From CAXMQZ01 sp963719055 (GTDB lineage Bacteria; Acidobacteriota; Thermoanaerobaculia; Multivoradales; JAHEKO01): a DNA stretch of 64,000 nucleotides. Numbering within the stretch: the first letter of the stretch is position 1; each line of letters starts with the position of its first letter. Made by a program: the position numbers and the translations under genes. A model generated the notes under the pieces. The model made no database searches and had not been told where the DNA came from. It worked only from the letters and a program-made list of their open reading frames with translations. The stretch is taken from contig CAVRAU010000014.1 of the NCBI GenBank assembly GCA_963719055.1, forward strand, positions 1 to 64,000, read 5' to 3'. Below, one piece after another: positions 47,689 through 56,801 of the stretch.

Positions 47689-48471
47689 ATGAGCGAAATC
47701 AGCACGGATCAGAAGAAGGGTTGGGATTTCGAAGCGGTGGCGATGCCGTTCGTGGATTCGCTGTACAACACCGCCTATCGGATGACTCGCAACGCCCAGG
47801 ATGCGGAAGATCTGGTGCAGGAGACCTACCTGAAGGCCTATCGTTACTATGACAAGTTCCAGGAAGGGACCAACTTCAAGGCCTGGCTCTTCAAGATCCT
47901 CAAGAACACCTTCATCAACAACTATCGCAAGCGACAAAAGACGCCTCCGCAGAGCGATTTCGCCGATATCGAGGACGCTTTCGAGAACAAGGTCAGCGAG
48001 GAACTGTCGGCGCAGGTCAAGGGCCCGGAAGAGGAGTTCTTCGAGGATGCGTTGACCGAGGCAGCGCGAGCCGCAATGGTCAAAGCCGCAATGGACGAAG
48101 AGGTGCCCGATGGAGAGCTCCTCAGGGAGCTCGATGAGAGAAACGAGTTGCTCCATGACCAGGCGCTGGATGAGACGGTCAAGAATGCCTTGGAGGCGCT
48201 CGATCCGACTTACAAGCTGCCGGTCATCCTGGCCGACCTGGAAGATTTTTCCTACAAGGAAATCGCCGAAATTCTGGAAGTGCCCCTGGGAACTGTCATG
48301 AGCCGCCTTTACCGGGGTCGCAAGAACCTGGAAAAAGAGATGATGAAGCTGAGGAAGCGCTACGAGAAGGATGAAGAGCCCACGAAGTCGCGCAGCGAGA
48401 AGGGTTCCGACACCCCTGAAGAGACCGGACAGTCGTCAGATCAGGAATTTCCTGGAAAGGCCGTCAGTTAG
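47689..48471 (+). CDS. ECF sigma factor, SigR/RpoE-like
   Basis: 260 residues. Region 2: AYRMTRNAQDAEDLVQETYL and FKAWLFKILKNTFINNYRKR, which bind the -10 element. Region 4: LADLEDFSYKEIAEILEVPL followed by GTVMSRLYRGRKNLEKEM, for the -35 element. The linker between them is unusually long and acidic (about 85 residues), and a charged tail of ~45 residues follows region 4. Directly downstream is a zinc anti-sigma gene with HxxxCxxC, as in the SigR-RsrA thiol-stress pair. Likely regulates oxidative or thiol stress genes, including its own operon. Confidence 0.93.
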   Translation: MSEISTDQKKGWDFEAVAMPFVDSLYNTAYRMTRNAQDAEDLVQETYLKAYRYYDKFQEGTNFKAWLFKILKNTFINNYRKRQKTPPQSDFADIEDAFENKVSEELSAQVKGPEEEFFEDALTEAARAAMVKAAMDEEVPDGELLRELDERNELLHDQALDETVKNALEALDPTYKLPVILADLEDFSYKEIAEILEVPLGTVMSRLYRGRKNLEKEMMKLRKRYEKDEEPTKSRSEKGSDTPEETGQSSDQEFPGKAVS

Positions 48472-48529
48472 AACCAGAGGAGCCTGTGGACGAGCGGGTA
48501 GCTGTCGAGTGGAAGATCAAAGGCGGGAT

Positions 48530-48766
48530 ATGGACTGTAAACGAGTCAGACAGGTCATTTTCCTGTATGTCGACAACGAGATGGGGGAGGAGCTCCATAT
48601 CGCCTGCGAAGAGCATATGTCGGTTTGTCCGCACTGCGCCCAACGAATCGAGTACACGCGCCGGTGGCTGACACTGGTCAAGCGGCGTTGTTTGAGGGTT
48701 CAGGCGCCCGAGAGCCTGCGTCGCCGGATCCGCACGAGCCTCAGACACAGCCCCTTCGATATCTAG
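48530..48766 (+). CDS. Zinc-binding anti-sigma factor (RsrA/ZAS-like)
   Basis: 78 residues from ATG 48530. Cys3, His29, Cys33 and Cys36 make the C...HxxxCxxC zinc site of ZAS-type anti-sigma factors. In RsrA the matching cysteines form a disulfide under oxidation, releasing zinc and the sigma factor. A further Cys26 and a Cys near residue 54 lie nearby. No membrane helix, so cytoplasmic. It follows the sigma gene by 58 bases. The name is by similarity of arrangement; the exact redox behaviour is inferred. Confidence 0.85.
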   Translation: MDCKRVRQVIFLYVDNEMGEELHIACEEHMSVCPHCAQRIEYTRRWLTLVKRRCLRVQAPESLRRRIRTSLRHSPFDI

Positions 48767-48784
48767 GCAGGAGCGCCAGCGCAT

Positions 48785-49301
48785 ATGACTTTAGAAAGGC
48801 AGCGGGTCGGCGACACCCAGGACAAGGGAACCGACGACGGGAGCTTCTTGCCAGCGTCCTGGTGCTGTTGATCTTGACGGTGTTCCTGGTGCCGATGGGT
48901 GGTCATGCTCAGGGGCGACCGTTCAAGCTCGAAGGTCTGCAGGGAGGCACTCTGGGTCCCGCCGACTTCGCTCAGGGTGTGGTGATCGCCGTGGTCTGGG
49001 CATCCTGGTCACCGCATTGCCGAAACATCGTGTCGCAGGTCGACGCCATCGCGGCGACCTGGGGCTCGCAAGCCAAGGTCATCATCGGTGAATTTCCAGG
49101 AAGATCGCGCCGAAGCCGAGGCTTTCTTGTCCGGTGGACGACCCAAGGCGCCTGTCTATCTGGATCAGAGTGGCGCTTTTTCCAAGGCTCACTCGGTAAC
49201 CAATCTTCCGGGGCTGGTGATCTTCAAGGATGGCGCCAGCCGCCTTTTCCGGCAAGCTCTCCCGCGACCCGGACTCCATCATCTCCCAGACCCTGGGTTG
49301 A
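48785..49301 (+). CDS. Thioredoxin-fold exported protein with SPHC in place of CxxC (frameshifted)
   Basis: GGAG at 48773-48776 supports ATG 48785. The N-terminus then needs a shift before LLASVLVLLILTVFLVPMGG (signal or anchor), and further single surplus bases lie near 49087 and 49248. The joined product ends GKLSRDPDSIISQTLG at TGA 49301. Blocks VIAVVWASWSPHCRNIVSQV, VNFQEDRAEAEAFLSGG and NLPGLVIFKDG match TlpA/ResA-like thioredoxins. The usual W-C-x-x-C is W-S-P-H-C, so the attacking cysteine is replaced by serine and normal disulfide exchange is not expected. It is third in the sigma/anti-sigma operon. Confidence 0.75.
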
Positions 49302-49394
49302 GCCCGGCTCTCCCGTCCGCAGGCGGTGGGGCTGTGGTATCTTGCCCCTGATTGACGGGCCAGGCCCGAAGTCCTTGCCGCTGTAATCCGAGAC

Positions 49395-50767
49395 ATGTCC
49401 GGTTCGGTACATCACACCAGATTGCGGCTTCTCAGACTCGCGATTCCGGTTGTCTTGCTGGGTGTCGCCGCCAGCGTTTACCTCCAGACTCGGCAACTGG
49501 AGAAGAGCCGTGGCCTCGCCCTATCCGATTTCCCGTGCGCCAGGGTTCAAGAGCGCGCTGGTCGGCCTGCCGGTCTGGCAAGGGCGGGGCGATGAGACCC
49601 TGGAGGGCCTCGATCTGCCGTTGGAGATCGCTTTCCAACGGGGTGAGACGCTGGGAAAGGTGCTGAAGGGGCTGGGCTTGGAGCCCACAGAAGCCCAGTC
49701 GATGCTCGTCGAGCTGTCCCAGCATGTGAATGTGCGACGTCTGCGCCCGCAGGACCGCTACGCGGCTCTGGTCGATGATGACGGTCGTCTGCAGGGTCTG
49801 CGGGTCACCTTGGACGGCAAGGGCAGGGCAGAGGTTCGTCGAGAAGGCGACTCGTGGCGCAGCTCATGGTCCGAGTTCACCGAGGTTGTCGAGACCCAGG
49901 TCATCCAGGGAGTCCTCGAGGGTTCGCTGGAGTCGAGCATTCTCGGGGCTGGCGGTGAGGCCGTGGTGGCCTACGTGATGGCGGATGTTCTCCAATGGGA
50001 CCTGGACTTCAACCGGGATCTGCAGAGTCGGAGATCGGTTCGAAGTCCTCTACGAGAAGATCTACTTGAATGGTGACTTTCACCGGGTTGGCAGTGTCTT
50101 GGCGCTCAGCTATGGCAATGACGATCGGTTGCTGGAGGCCTACCAGTTCGGTGAGGATGCGGGACACTACGATGGCGACGGACGACCACTCCGCAAGCTG
50201 TTCTTGAAATCGCCGCTGCGATATTCGCGCGTTACCTCTGGATTCAGTTCGCGCCGCTTTCACCCAGTGTCGAAAAGCTATCGGCCTCATTATGGTGTCG
50301 ACTACGGGGCTCCGGTGGGCACTCCTGTTCGAGTGACGGGTAGTGGCGTCGTCCAATCAGCGGGATGGGATCGGGGAGGCGGCAAGACTGTCAAGGTTCG
50401 CCACCCCAACGGCTACCTGACCGCCTATTTGCACTTGTCGCGATTCGCCGAGGGTGTGCGCGCGGGAGCCCGGGTTGGCCAAGGTGAGGTCATCGGGTAT
50501 GTGGGAACGACCGGGGTGTCCACGGGTCCTCATCTCGACTATCGAATGCAAAAAGGAGGTCGATGGATCAACCCACAGGCATTCAAGAGCGAGCCCGCTC
50601 CACCGATTCCCCCGGACAGGCTGCAGGAGTTCGAAACGGTGCGGAATCGATGGCGACACGCGCTGACGACGGGCGAGCCTGTCGAGCCGGTCAACGCACT
50701 GCCGGGTCAGCAGATCGCAGATCTGGAGCCTCTGCGATCTCAGGGAGGTAGAGCGGATGTCGACTGA
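49395..50767 (+). CDS. M23 family metallopeptidase, membrane-anchored (frameshifted)
   Basis: Two surplus bases, one between about 49500 and 49580 and one near 50030; corrected length 456 residues. An N-terminal anchor helix (LAIPVVLLGVAASVYL) precedes an OapA/LysM-like region (IAFQRGETLGKVLKGLGLEP) and a linker domain. The LytM catalytic domain has FHPVSKSYRPHYGVDYGAPV with the zinc His and Asp, LTAYLHLSRF, and the final zinc site in GPHLDYRM. Such enzymes cut peptidoglycan cross-links or activate amidases during growth and division. All zinc ligands appear present, so it should be active. Confidence 0.9.
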
Positions 50768-51788
50768 CGTCGTTCAACAGCCACAGGGAGTGGGAGCCCG
50801 CGCCTGGTGTCGGGCGGATCTGGCGGGGGGCACCCTGGATATCTGGCCCCTGGGGCTACTCCACCCGGGAGCACGGACAGTCAACCTCGCGTTGGACCTG
50901 GCGGTGGAGATCGAAATGGAGCCCAGCGACGGTGGCTACAGAGTTTGCCAAGGGGACTCCGTCGTCGAGACGGGCACGTCTGCCGAACTGGCGAACACAG
51001 AGGAAGCGGCCCTTGTGGGTCTGATCCTGGACCAACTCGGCATTCCGCCGGTCGAGGTCAGAATCGAGAGCGCCTCACCACGTGGAGGGGGTCTCGGTGG
51101 CAGCTCCGCCCTGGCGGTGGCCACCATCGCCGCGGGTGAGGCAGTATGTGGAAGACCGGAGTCGTCAACACAGTCGAGAGCTGCATTGGCGCGGGATCTG
51201 GAAGCTCGGTTGATGAGCCTGCCCACGGGCCGCCAGGATCACTTTCCAGCGCAGCTCGGCGGAGTCCTCGAAGTACGGCATGAGCCCGGCGGAGAGCAGA
51301 TCCGCAGTCTGTCGACAGATGTACCCGCCTTGTCGGCTGCCCTTCTAGTGGTGTATTCAGGACAGGGTCATTTCTCGGCGGGTCAGAACTGGCGGGTGAT
51401 CCGGAATCGATTCGAGGCGGACAAAGAGACCATCCGTTGTCTCGACGGCATTCGAGATGCCGCCGTGGGAGTTGTGGAAGCCTTGGAGGGCCGTCGTCTG
51501 CCCGAGGTCGGTGAGCTGATGAGCCAGGAGTGGAGCTGGCGGCGCCGTCTCGCGGAAGGGATCTCGACCGCGAAGATCGAAGAGATACTGGACGTGGCCA
51601 CCGGAGCCGGGGCTTGGGGTGGCAAGGTGTGTGGCGCCGGTGGCGGCGGATGTCTGGTGATGCTTTGTCCACCGGCAGCCCGTGATGATGTAGAACAGGC
51701 TGTGACCGAGCAGGGGGCCGAGGTGTTGACGGCAGGATTGGCGACGGAGCCCCTCCGAGTTCGGCCGCTGGCAGGCTCGACTGGCTGA
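50757..51788 (+). CDS. GHMP-family sugar kinase (heptose-7-phosphate-kinase-like)
   Basis: 343 residues. It overlaps the M23 gene by 11 bases. N-terminal ARAWCRADLAGGTLDIWPLG contains the substrate-binding R-x-D-x-x-G-G-T-D-like motif seen in HddA and fucokinase. SPRGGGLGGSSALAVATIA is the phosphate loop, and VCGAGGGGCLVMLCPP is the third GHMP motif. The closest group by motif is D-glycero-alpha-D-manno-heptose 7-phosphate kinase, used for GDP-heptose. With a glycosyltransferase next door it may serve surface polysaccharide or glycoprotein synthesis, but the substrate is not fixed by sequence. Confidence 0.8.
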   Translation: MSTDVVQQPQGVGARAWCRADLAGGTLDIWPLGLLHPGARTVNLALDLAVEIEMEPSDGGYRVCQGDSVVETGTSAELANTEEAALVGLILDQLGIPPVEVRIESASPRGGGLGGSSALAVATIAAGEAVCGRPESSTQSRAALARDLEARLMSLPTGRQDHFPAQLGGVLEVRHEPGGEQIRSLSTDVPALSAALLVVYSGQGHFSAGQNWRVIRNRFEADKETIRCLDGIRDAAVGVVEALEGRRLPEVGELMSQEWSWRRRLAEGISTAKIEEILDVATGAGAWGGKVCGAGGGGCLVMLCPPAARDDVEQAVTEQGAEVLTAGLATEPLRVRPLAGSTG

Positions 51789-51795
51789 CGGAAGG

Positions 51796-52526
51796 GTGGC
51801 GAGAGAAGTGTCGGCATCGACCCGGTTGTCCGTCGTCATCCCTGCCTACAACGAGGAAGAGCGTTTGGGCGCCAGTCTCCGCCGGATTGTGGACTTCCTC
51901 GACAGCCGGCACGAGACGTTCGAAGTCGTGGTCGTGGACGATGGCAGCGCTGATGGCACGGCCGAGGTTGCCGGTGGCTTTCCCAGCCCACCGCTTACAG
52001 CTAGTGCGACTGCCCCAGAATCGCGGCAAGGGAGCGGCGCTGAAGAAGGGTGTGTTGGCAAGCCGAGGCGAATGGGTTCTGCTTTGTGACGCGGACCTGT
52101 CGACGCCGATCGAGGATGTGGAGACCTTGCAGTCCCGAGCTGCCGAGGCCGAGTTGATTCTCGGGAGTCGGGCCGTTGCGGACTCACACATCACCCAGCA
52201 TCAGCCAGTATTCCGAGAGCTCATGGGGAAGACTTTCAACGGCATTTTGCGGCTTGCTGGCGCTGGTGGAGGAGCGGGACACCCAATGCGGGTTCAAGCT
52301 GATCCGGGGCGATGTGGCCCGCGAGCTCTTCGCCGATCTCTCCATCGAACGCTTTGCGTTCGATGTCGAATTGGTATGTCTGGCTCGTGACCGGGGCTAT
52401 ACGGTCGTCGAGCAGGGAGTCCATTGGCAGGATTCACCCAACTCCAGGGTCGACCCCATTCGTGACTCGCTGAATATGTTCGCCGATGTCCTACGACTGC
52501 GATGGCGGCGTCTGATGGGCCGCTGA
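51796..52526 (+). CDS. Family 2 glycosyltransferase, dolichyl-phosphate glucosyltransferase-like (frameshifted)
   Basis: GTG start at 51796, seven bases after the GHMP kinase stop. Surplus bases near 51985 and 52257; corrected length 242 residues. Blocks: LSVVIPAYNEEERLGASLRR, EVVVVDDGSADGTAE (nucleotide binding), RLPQNRGKGAALKKGVL, WVLLCDADLSTP (DxD-type metal site), then RDTQCGFKLIRGDVA and FDVELVCLARDRGY. This order matches Alg5/DPM1-like transferases that move a hexose from a nucleotide sugar to a polyprenyl phosphate. No membrane helices are present, as in DPM1. Ends one base before the convergent ogt gene. Confidence 0.85.
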
Positions 52527-52527
52527 T

Positions 52528-53094
52528 CTAGAGGTCTTCTGCGGCCAGGGTTCGCTCTTCGAGACGCAACAGCCAGACCTTCTTCTTCACCCCGGCGATA
52601 TAGCTGCCCACACCGGACTTGCTGGTCGTGACCCGGTGGCAAGGGACGACCAGCGGCAGTGGATTGGCGGAGAGTATCGAGAGGACCTGTCGATATCCCT
52701 CAGGGAGGCCCGAGGTTTCGGCTATTTCGCGGTAGGTGCGGGTTCTACCATAGGGTATTCTGGCAGTCTGTTTGAGGACCCGACGGGAGAATCCGGTGAC
52801 CCCGGTGGCTTTGAGGTCGTATTCCAGGTTCAGATTCTTGCGCGCACCTGCGAAGTACTCCGAAAACCGACCCAGAACCTCGTCGAGGAAGTCGGAGCGC
52901 TCGGAGCGTTTCAAGTCGGCGAAGGCTCGGAAAGTGTTGCGTTCGCGACCCTTGGGAACGATGACCACGCTGGTGAGCACTGCCCCCGTCAGCTCAATGC
53001 CCAGCGTCCCCAGCGGTGAAGGGATACGAATACGGGTGGGCTCGATGGCGGGCTCAACGGTAACCAGACCGGACCCGGAATGGGTATCCGACAT
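52528..53094 (-). CDS. ogt: Methylated-DNA--protein-cysteine methyltransferase
   Basis: 188 residues from ATG 53094; the frame continues upstream but the region before this Met is not family-like. The active site is PLPLVVPCHRV, where the cysteine takes the alkyl group from O6-methylguanine in a suicide reaction. TARIPYGRTRTYREIAETSG is the helix-turn-helix that flips the base. A DNA-repair protein acting alone, without the Ada regulatory domain. Twenty bases downstream of the DUF3891 gene on the same strand. Confidence 0.95.
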   Translation of the reverse strand: MSDTHSGSGLVTVEPAIEPTRIRIPSPLGTLGIELTGAVLTSVVIVPKGRERNTFRAFADLKRSERSDFLDEVLGRFSEYFAGARKNLNLEYDLKATGVTGFSRRVLKQTARIPYGRTRTYREIAETSGLPEGYRQVLSILSANPLPLVVPCHRVTTSKSGVGSYIAGVKKKVWLLRLEERTLAAEDL

Positions 53095-53114
53095 GCTGGT
53101 AAGACTATCATGGG

Positions 53115-53824
53115 TCAGGGCTCGGTACCGGGGCCGACCTTGACCTCCTGGTGCTGCCAACGGGCTCGGGCGAGGGCGCTGCCGATTTGCGTATCGCTGT
53201 CGTAGGGTTGTCTGGCGACTCTCCGGATCGGAATCTGGAAGGTGGTCGTGCCGGCGAGTGGAAAGGGATGAAGCTGGAGGAGGTTGCCGACCACCCTGGC
53301 ATGGATGTCATGGTGCTCGAGATGGACTTGCTCTGCCGGTGCAGACTGCCAGGGAAAGAGCGTCGGCGAGCCTCAGGAAGACATAGTCCTGGCGAACGTT
53401 GGAACGGTCTATGCCGGCCTTCTCGAGCCAGAGTTGGCGGCGTGGTTCCAGTTCTCTCGAAGAGCTCTCGCCAGCTTTCGGTCAGAGGTCGATGGATGGC
53501 CTCCGCATGCTCGGCGATGAGCAACGCGACCAGGGGCCGCCGGTCGGCGAATCGAAGGATCCCTCTTTCCCAGAGCTCGAGCCGTTCGGGCTCCGGGTAA
53601 TGGAGAAAGTCGTAGGGGCGTCGGGTCTCGGGGTCGACCCAGGGTGCCGCATCTGCCTCTCGCCAACCATTGTCGTGCTCCCGAGTAGCATAGAGGAGCC
53701 CCTCGCGGCGCGGGTGTTCCGGCAGACCGTCGGATCGCCAGAGAGACAGCAGCTCACCGGCGAACCGAGCGTGGTCCGGCTGGGTGATGAGGGTGAGCGA
53801 ATCTGTGTCATCGACAATGATCAC
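53115..53824 (-). CDS. DUF3891 family protein (frameshifted)
   Basis: Two surplus bases, near 53415 and 53335, split the frame; corrected length 235 residues. Blocks: DHARFAGELLSLWRSDGLPE, ATREHDNGWREADAAPWVD (conserved HDNGW), RQDYVFLRLADALSLAVCTG, then FPLAGTTTFQIPIRRV and RQPYDSDTQIGSALA. Members are widespread and uncharacterised; the conserved His-Asp and Tyr/Asp residues suggest a metal-binding helical core (HD-like), but this is inference. Its start is only 38 bases from the divergent lyase gene. Confidence 0.8.
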
Positions 53825-53862
53825 GACGTGAATAAGAATAGCGAACTGGAGGACTTGAGAAT

Positions 53863-55261
53863 ATGCCTTTTCATTTTCCCGAACCCTGGCGAGTCAAAGT
53901 GGTGGAGCCCATCCGGCTCCCTGATCGCAATGAACGGGAGGTCAGTCTCGCGGCGGCGGGATTCAACCTGTTCGACATTTCCAGTCAACGAGGTCTTTAT
54001 CGATCTACTCACGGACTCCGGTACATCCGCCATGTCCGACGACCAATGGGCCGGCCTGATGCTGGGTGACGAGTCGTATGCGGGGGCCAGGAATTTTTAT
54101 CATTTCGAAGAGACGGTCAAGGAGGTCTTTGGCTTTCCCTTTCTAGTGCCGGTACACCAGGGGCGCGTGGCGGAAAACCTGTTGTTCTCGACCCTGGTCC
54201 AGCCGGGCATGATCGTGCCGAACAACAACCACTTCGACACCACCCGAGCCAATATCGAGATTCATGACGGCATTGCCTTGGACCTGGTGGTGGAGGAGGG
54301 TAAGCAACCGTCTTTGGAGCACCCGTTCAAGGGCAACATCGACCTGGCCAAGGTTCGCAGTCTGTTCGAGTCGACACCCAAGGAGCGGATTCCGCTGGCG
54401 ATGCTGACTATCACCAACAATTCCGGCGGCGGACAGCCGGTGTCTCTGGCCAACATCCGAGGGTATGCCGAGCTCTGCCGTGAGTTCGGAATTCTGTTCT
54501 ATATCGATGCTTGTCGGTTTGCCGAGAATGCGTTTTTCATTCAGCAACGCGAAGAGGGACAGGCGGATCGCAGCATCGCCGAGATCGTGCGAGAGACCTT
54601 CGAGTTGGCCGATGGCTGCACCATGAGCGCCAAGAAAGATGGCCTGGCCAATATGGGAGGATTCCTGGCCACTCGCAATAGCGAGCTTATCGAGACGATC
54701 AAGCAGCGGCTGATTCTGATCGAGGGCTTTCCCACCTACGGTGGCCTGGCCGGGCGTGATCTCGAGGTCGTGGCACGGGGTTTGCGAGAAGTCATGGATC
54801 AGGAGTACTTGAATTTCAGGGTGTCCCAGGTGGCGGCTTTTGGCAATCGCATCTCATCGCTCGACATTCCCATCATCCGACCGGTGGGAGGACACGCCGT
54901 CTACATCGATGCCAAAGAGTTTCTCTCCCACATACCCCAATCCGAGTTTCCTGCTCAGGCGCTCGTCGTGGCTCTGTACAGGGCCGGTGCGATACGGGGT
55001 GTGGAGGTGGGGAGTGTCATGTTCGGGCGACGAGATGCGGACACGGGTGAGGACATCTTTCCGGATCTGGATCTGGTGCGCCTGGCCGTGCCGCGTCGGG
55101 TCTACACCAACACCCATTTGCGCTATGTCTGTGATGCCCTGGAAGAGATCCGCGACCAGAAGGAATCGATCCACGGGCTCCGAATGACCTACCAAGCATC
55201 GGTTCTGCGCCATTTCACGGCCCGCTTCGAAGAGGTGAAGTCGCCGGTCGCGGTAGGATGA
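53863..55261 (+). CDS. tnaA: Tryptophanase / tyrosine phenol-lyase family enzyme (frameshifted)
   Basis: A surplus C near 53978 (after NLFDISS) splits the gene; corrected length 465 residues, near the 456-471 of the family. PLP-dependent beta-eliminating lyase: DISSNEVFIDLLTDSGTSAM, VPVHQGRVAENLLFSTL, TITNNSGGGQPVSLANIRGY, FYIDACRFAENAFFI and the PLP lysine in CTMSAKKDGLANMGGF (Lys257/258). It would split tryptophan to indole, or tyrosine to phenol, plus pyruvate and ammonia. I favour tryptophanase but cannot separate the two activities by eye. No TnaC-type leader peptide fits in the 38-base upstream gap. Confidence 0.9.
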
Positions 55262-55293
55262 GTGGACGAAACAGTCTGAAGAGGAGGTTTCTC

Positions 55294-56215
55294 GTGAGAA
55301 GAAATGCAACTTTGATCGCTATCTGCGCCATGTTGACCATTCCGACCTTGACGATGGCTCAGGACGCCCCGGCAGGGGGTTTGCGGTACACGATCGTGGT
55401 CAGCTCATTCGAGAACCGGTCAGGCTGGGCCGGCCAGTGGGACTCTGGGGAATGCCTGGGGAACCGTGATGACAGATGTCTTGAATCAGACAGGTCGGTT
55501 CATTGTTCTGGGTGAGAACGCAATGAGAGACGAAGCGCTGGCCGAGCAGGACTTTGCAGAGTCCGGTCGCGTCGCCCAGGGTGCCAAGGCACCGGTTACG
55601 GGCCAGATGACGCCGGCGCAGCTCCTGGTGAGGGGCGCCATTACCCACGTGGAGGGTCCGACCGCGGGTGGGGGTGGCGGTGTCCGGGTCAAGGGATTCA
55701 AGATCGGCGGCAAGAAGCAACAGGCGGAGCTGAATGCCTCCATCTATGTCGTGGACTCGACGACCGGCCAGGTGGTGGCATCCACCGATGTCGTCGGTGT
55801 GTCCACTCGCAAGGGCGGATCGATCGGATACTCGAGCTATGACTGGGGAGCCGATCTGGGTGGCTTCAAGAACGACAACGTTGGCAAGGCCATGGAGGCG
55901 GCCATCTCGGACTCTGTCGAGTGGCTGATCGCGCAACTCCCGAACATGCCCTGGACGGGGACCGTGGCCATGGTCAAGGATGGCAAGGTCTATATCAATC
56001 GGGGTACCCGCGAGGGAGTTGCAACGGGTCAAACGTTCGTCGTCGGCTTCTCGGATGTGATCAGGGACCCGGATACGGGAGAGATCCTGGACGAGAGTGT
56101 CGTGGAGCTGGCAACGCTGAGAGCCGACTCGGTCAAGGAGAAGCTCTCGATCTGCTCGGTGGTATCCGGTGATGCCGCAGCCATCGAGCGCGGCATGCGC
56201 GTCCAGCTCCCGTAA
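55294..56215 (+). CDS. CsgG/HfaB-like outer-membrane assembly protein (frameshifted)
   Basis: GTG 55294 is six bases after GAGGAGG (55281-55287), better than the ATG at 55258. A surplus G in GGGG at 55447-55450 splits the frame; corrected length 306 residues. Signal peptide ends TLTMAQ. The domain shows YTIVVSSFENRSGW, WGTVMTDVLNQTGRFIVLGE, LLVRGAITHVEG and NASIYVVDSTTGQVVAS, which match the CsgG pattern; the end has a small beta domain (MVKDGKVYINRGTREGVATG). Lacks a clear lipobox, unlike CsgG itself. No curli genes are nearby. It may form a secretion or scaffold ring in the periplasm or outer membrane. Confidence 0.8.
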
Positions 56216-56223
56216 CGCATAGA

Positions 56224-56260
56224 AGCGGCCGCGCTTCTGCGCCGGCCGCTGATCGTTTTT
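56224..56260 (+). terminator. Rho-independent terminator after the CsgG-like gene
   Basis: agcggccg at 56224-56231 pairs perfectly with cggccgct at 56243-56250, giving an eight-base GC-rich stem with an 11-base loop. Five T residues end at 56260. It lies nine bases after the stop codon, a good position for transcription termination on the plus strand. Confidence 0.8.
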
Positions 56261-56801
56261 CTGACAGCGGCGGACCCTCGTGAGTGGTGCGAGCCGCTCT
56301 CCGCGCGCTGCTGTCCGTGCGATCCATTGAGGTGCTCTCGAGGGGTGCCTGTCGGCGACCGCACAAGGCGCAAGCTTCGGTCCGCTTCTCGTTGTTCCCT
56401 GTCAATGGAAACGCGAACCGACGGTACGGTCTGGATTCCTCCAGTCCCCCCTCGATAGCACCAATGGATACCTCGCCCGGCCACATCGTCTGCTGCGAGC
56501 GTCTCGACACCGCCGTGTAGGTCCTCTCTTGCTCAAAGGAAGCGTCTCCAAGGACGTCATGGGTCCTCGGACAGTGGCCTCTGGAGGAGCCGCTAGGTCA
56601 ACCTCAGAAGATCCGGATCGATCCGAGGCGAGGGAAGCGGAGGCGAGTGCCCCACCCTCGCATTTCCATCAGCGCGAGACGTTCACTGGAAGAGGACCCA
56701 TGACGGCCTCCAGGACGCGGCCCCATGGGCATTTCGATCCGACCGGTGACGTACGACACCACGGTCGGCACGGGGGCACGGTCGCTTCAAAGTCGCTCGG
56801 C
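56261..56801. other. 541-base stretch without a recognisable gene
   Basis: Open frames occur on both strands but none has a family signature, plausible signal peptide or ribosome-binding site. I compared it by eye with the conserved cores of RNase P RNA, tmRNA and SRP RNA and saw no match. It lies between the terminator and the 3' end of mltG. It may contain decayed coding sequence or an unknown RNA. Confidence 0.5.

Noticed and set aside
48785..48870. Separate small protein from ATG 48785
   Set aside because: It ends after 28 residues with no features, while the following frame carries a signal segment and thioredoxin fold; a frameshifted N-terminus is likelier.
56261..56801. RNase P RNA, tmRNA or SRP RNA
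   Set aside because: I looked for their conserved core sequences on both strands and found none.
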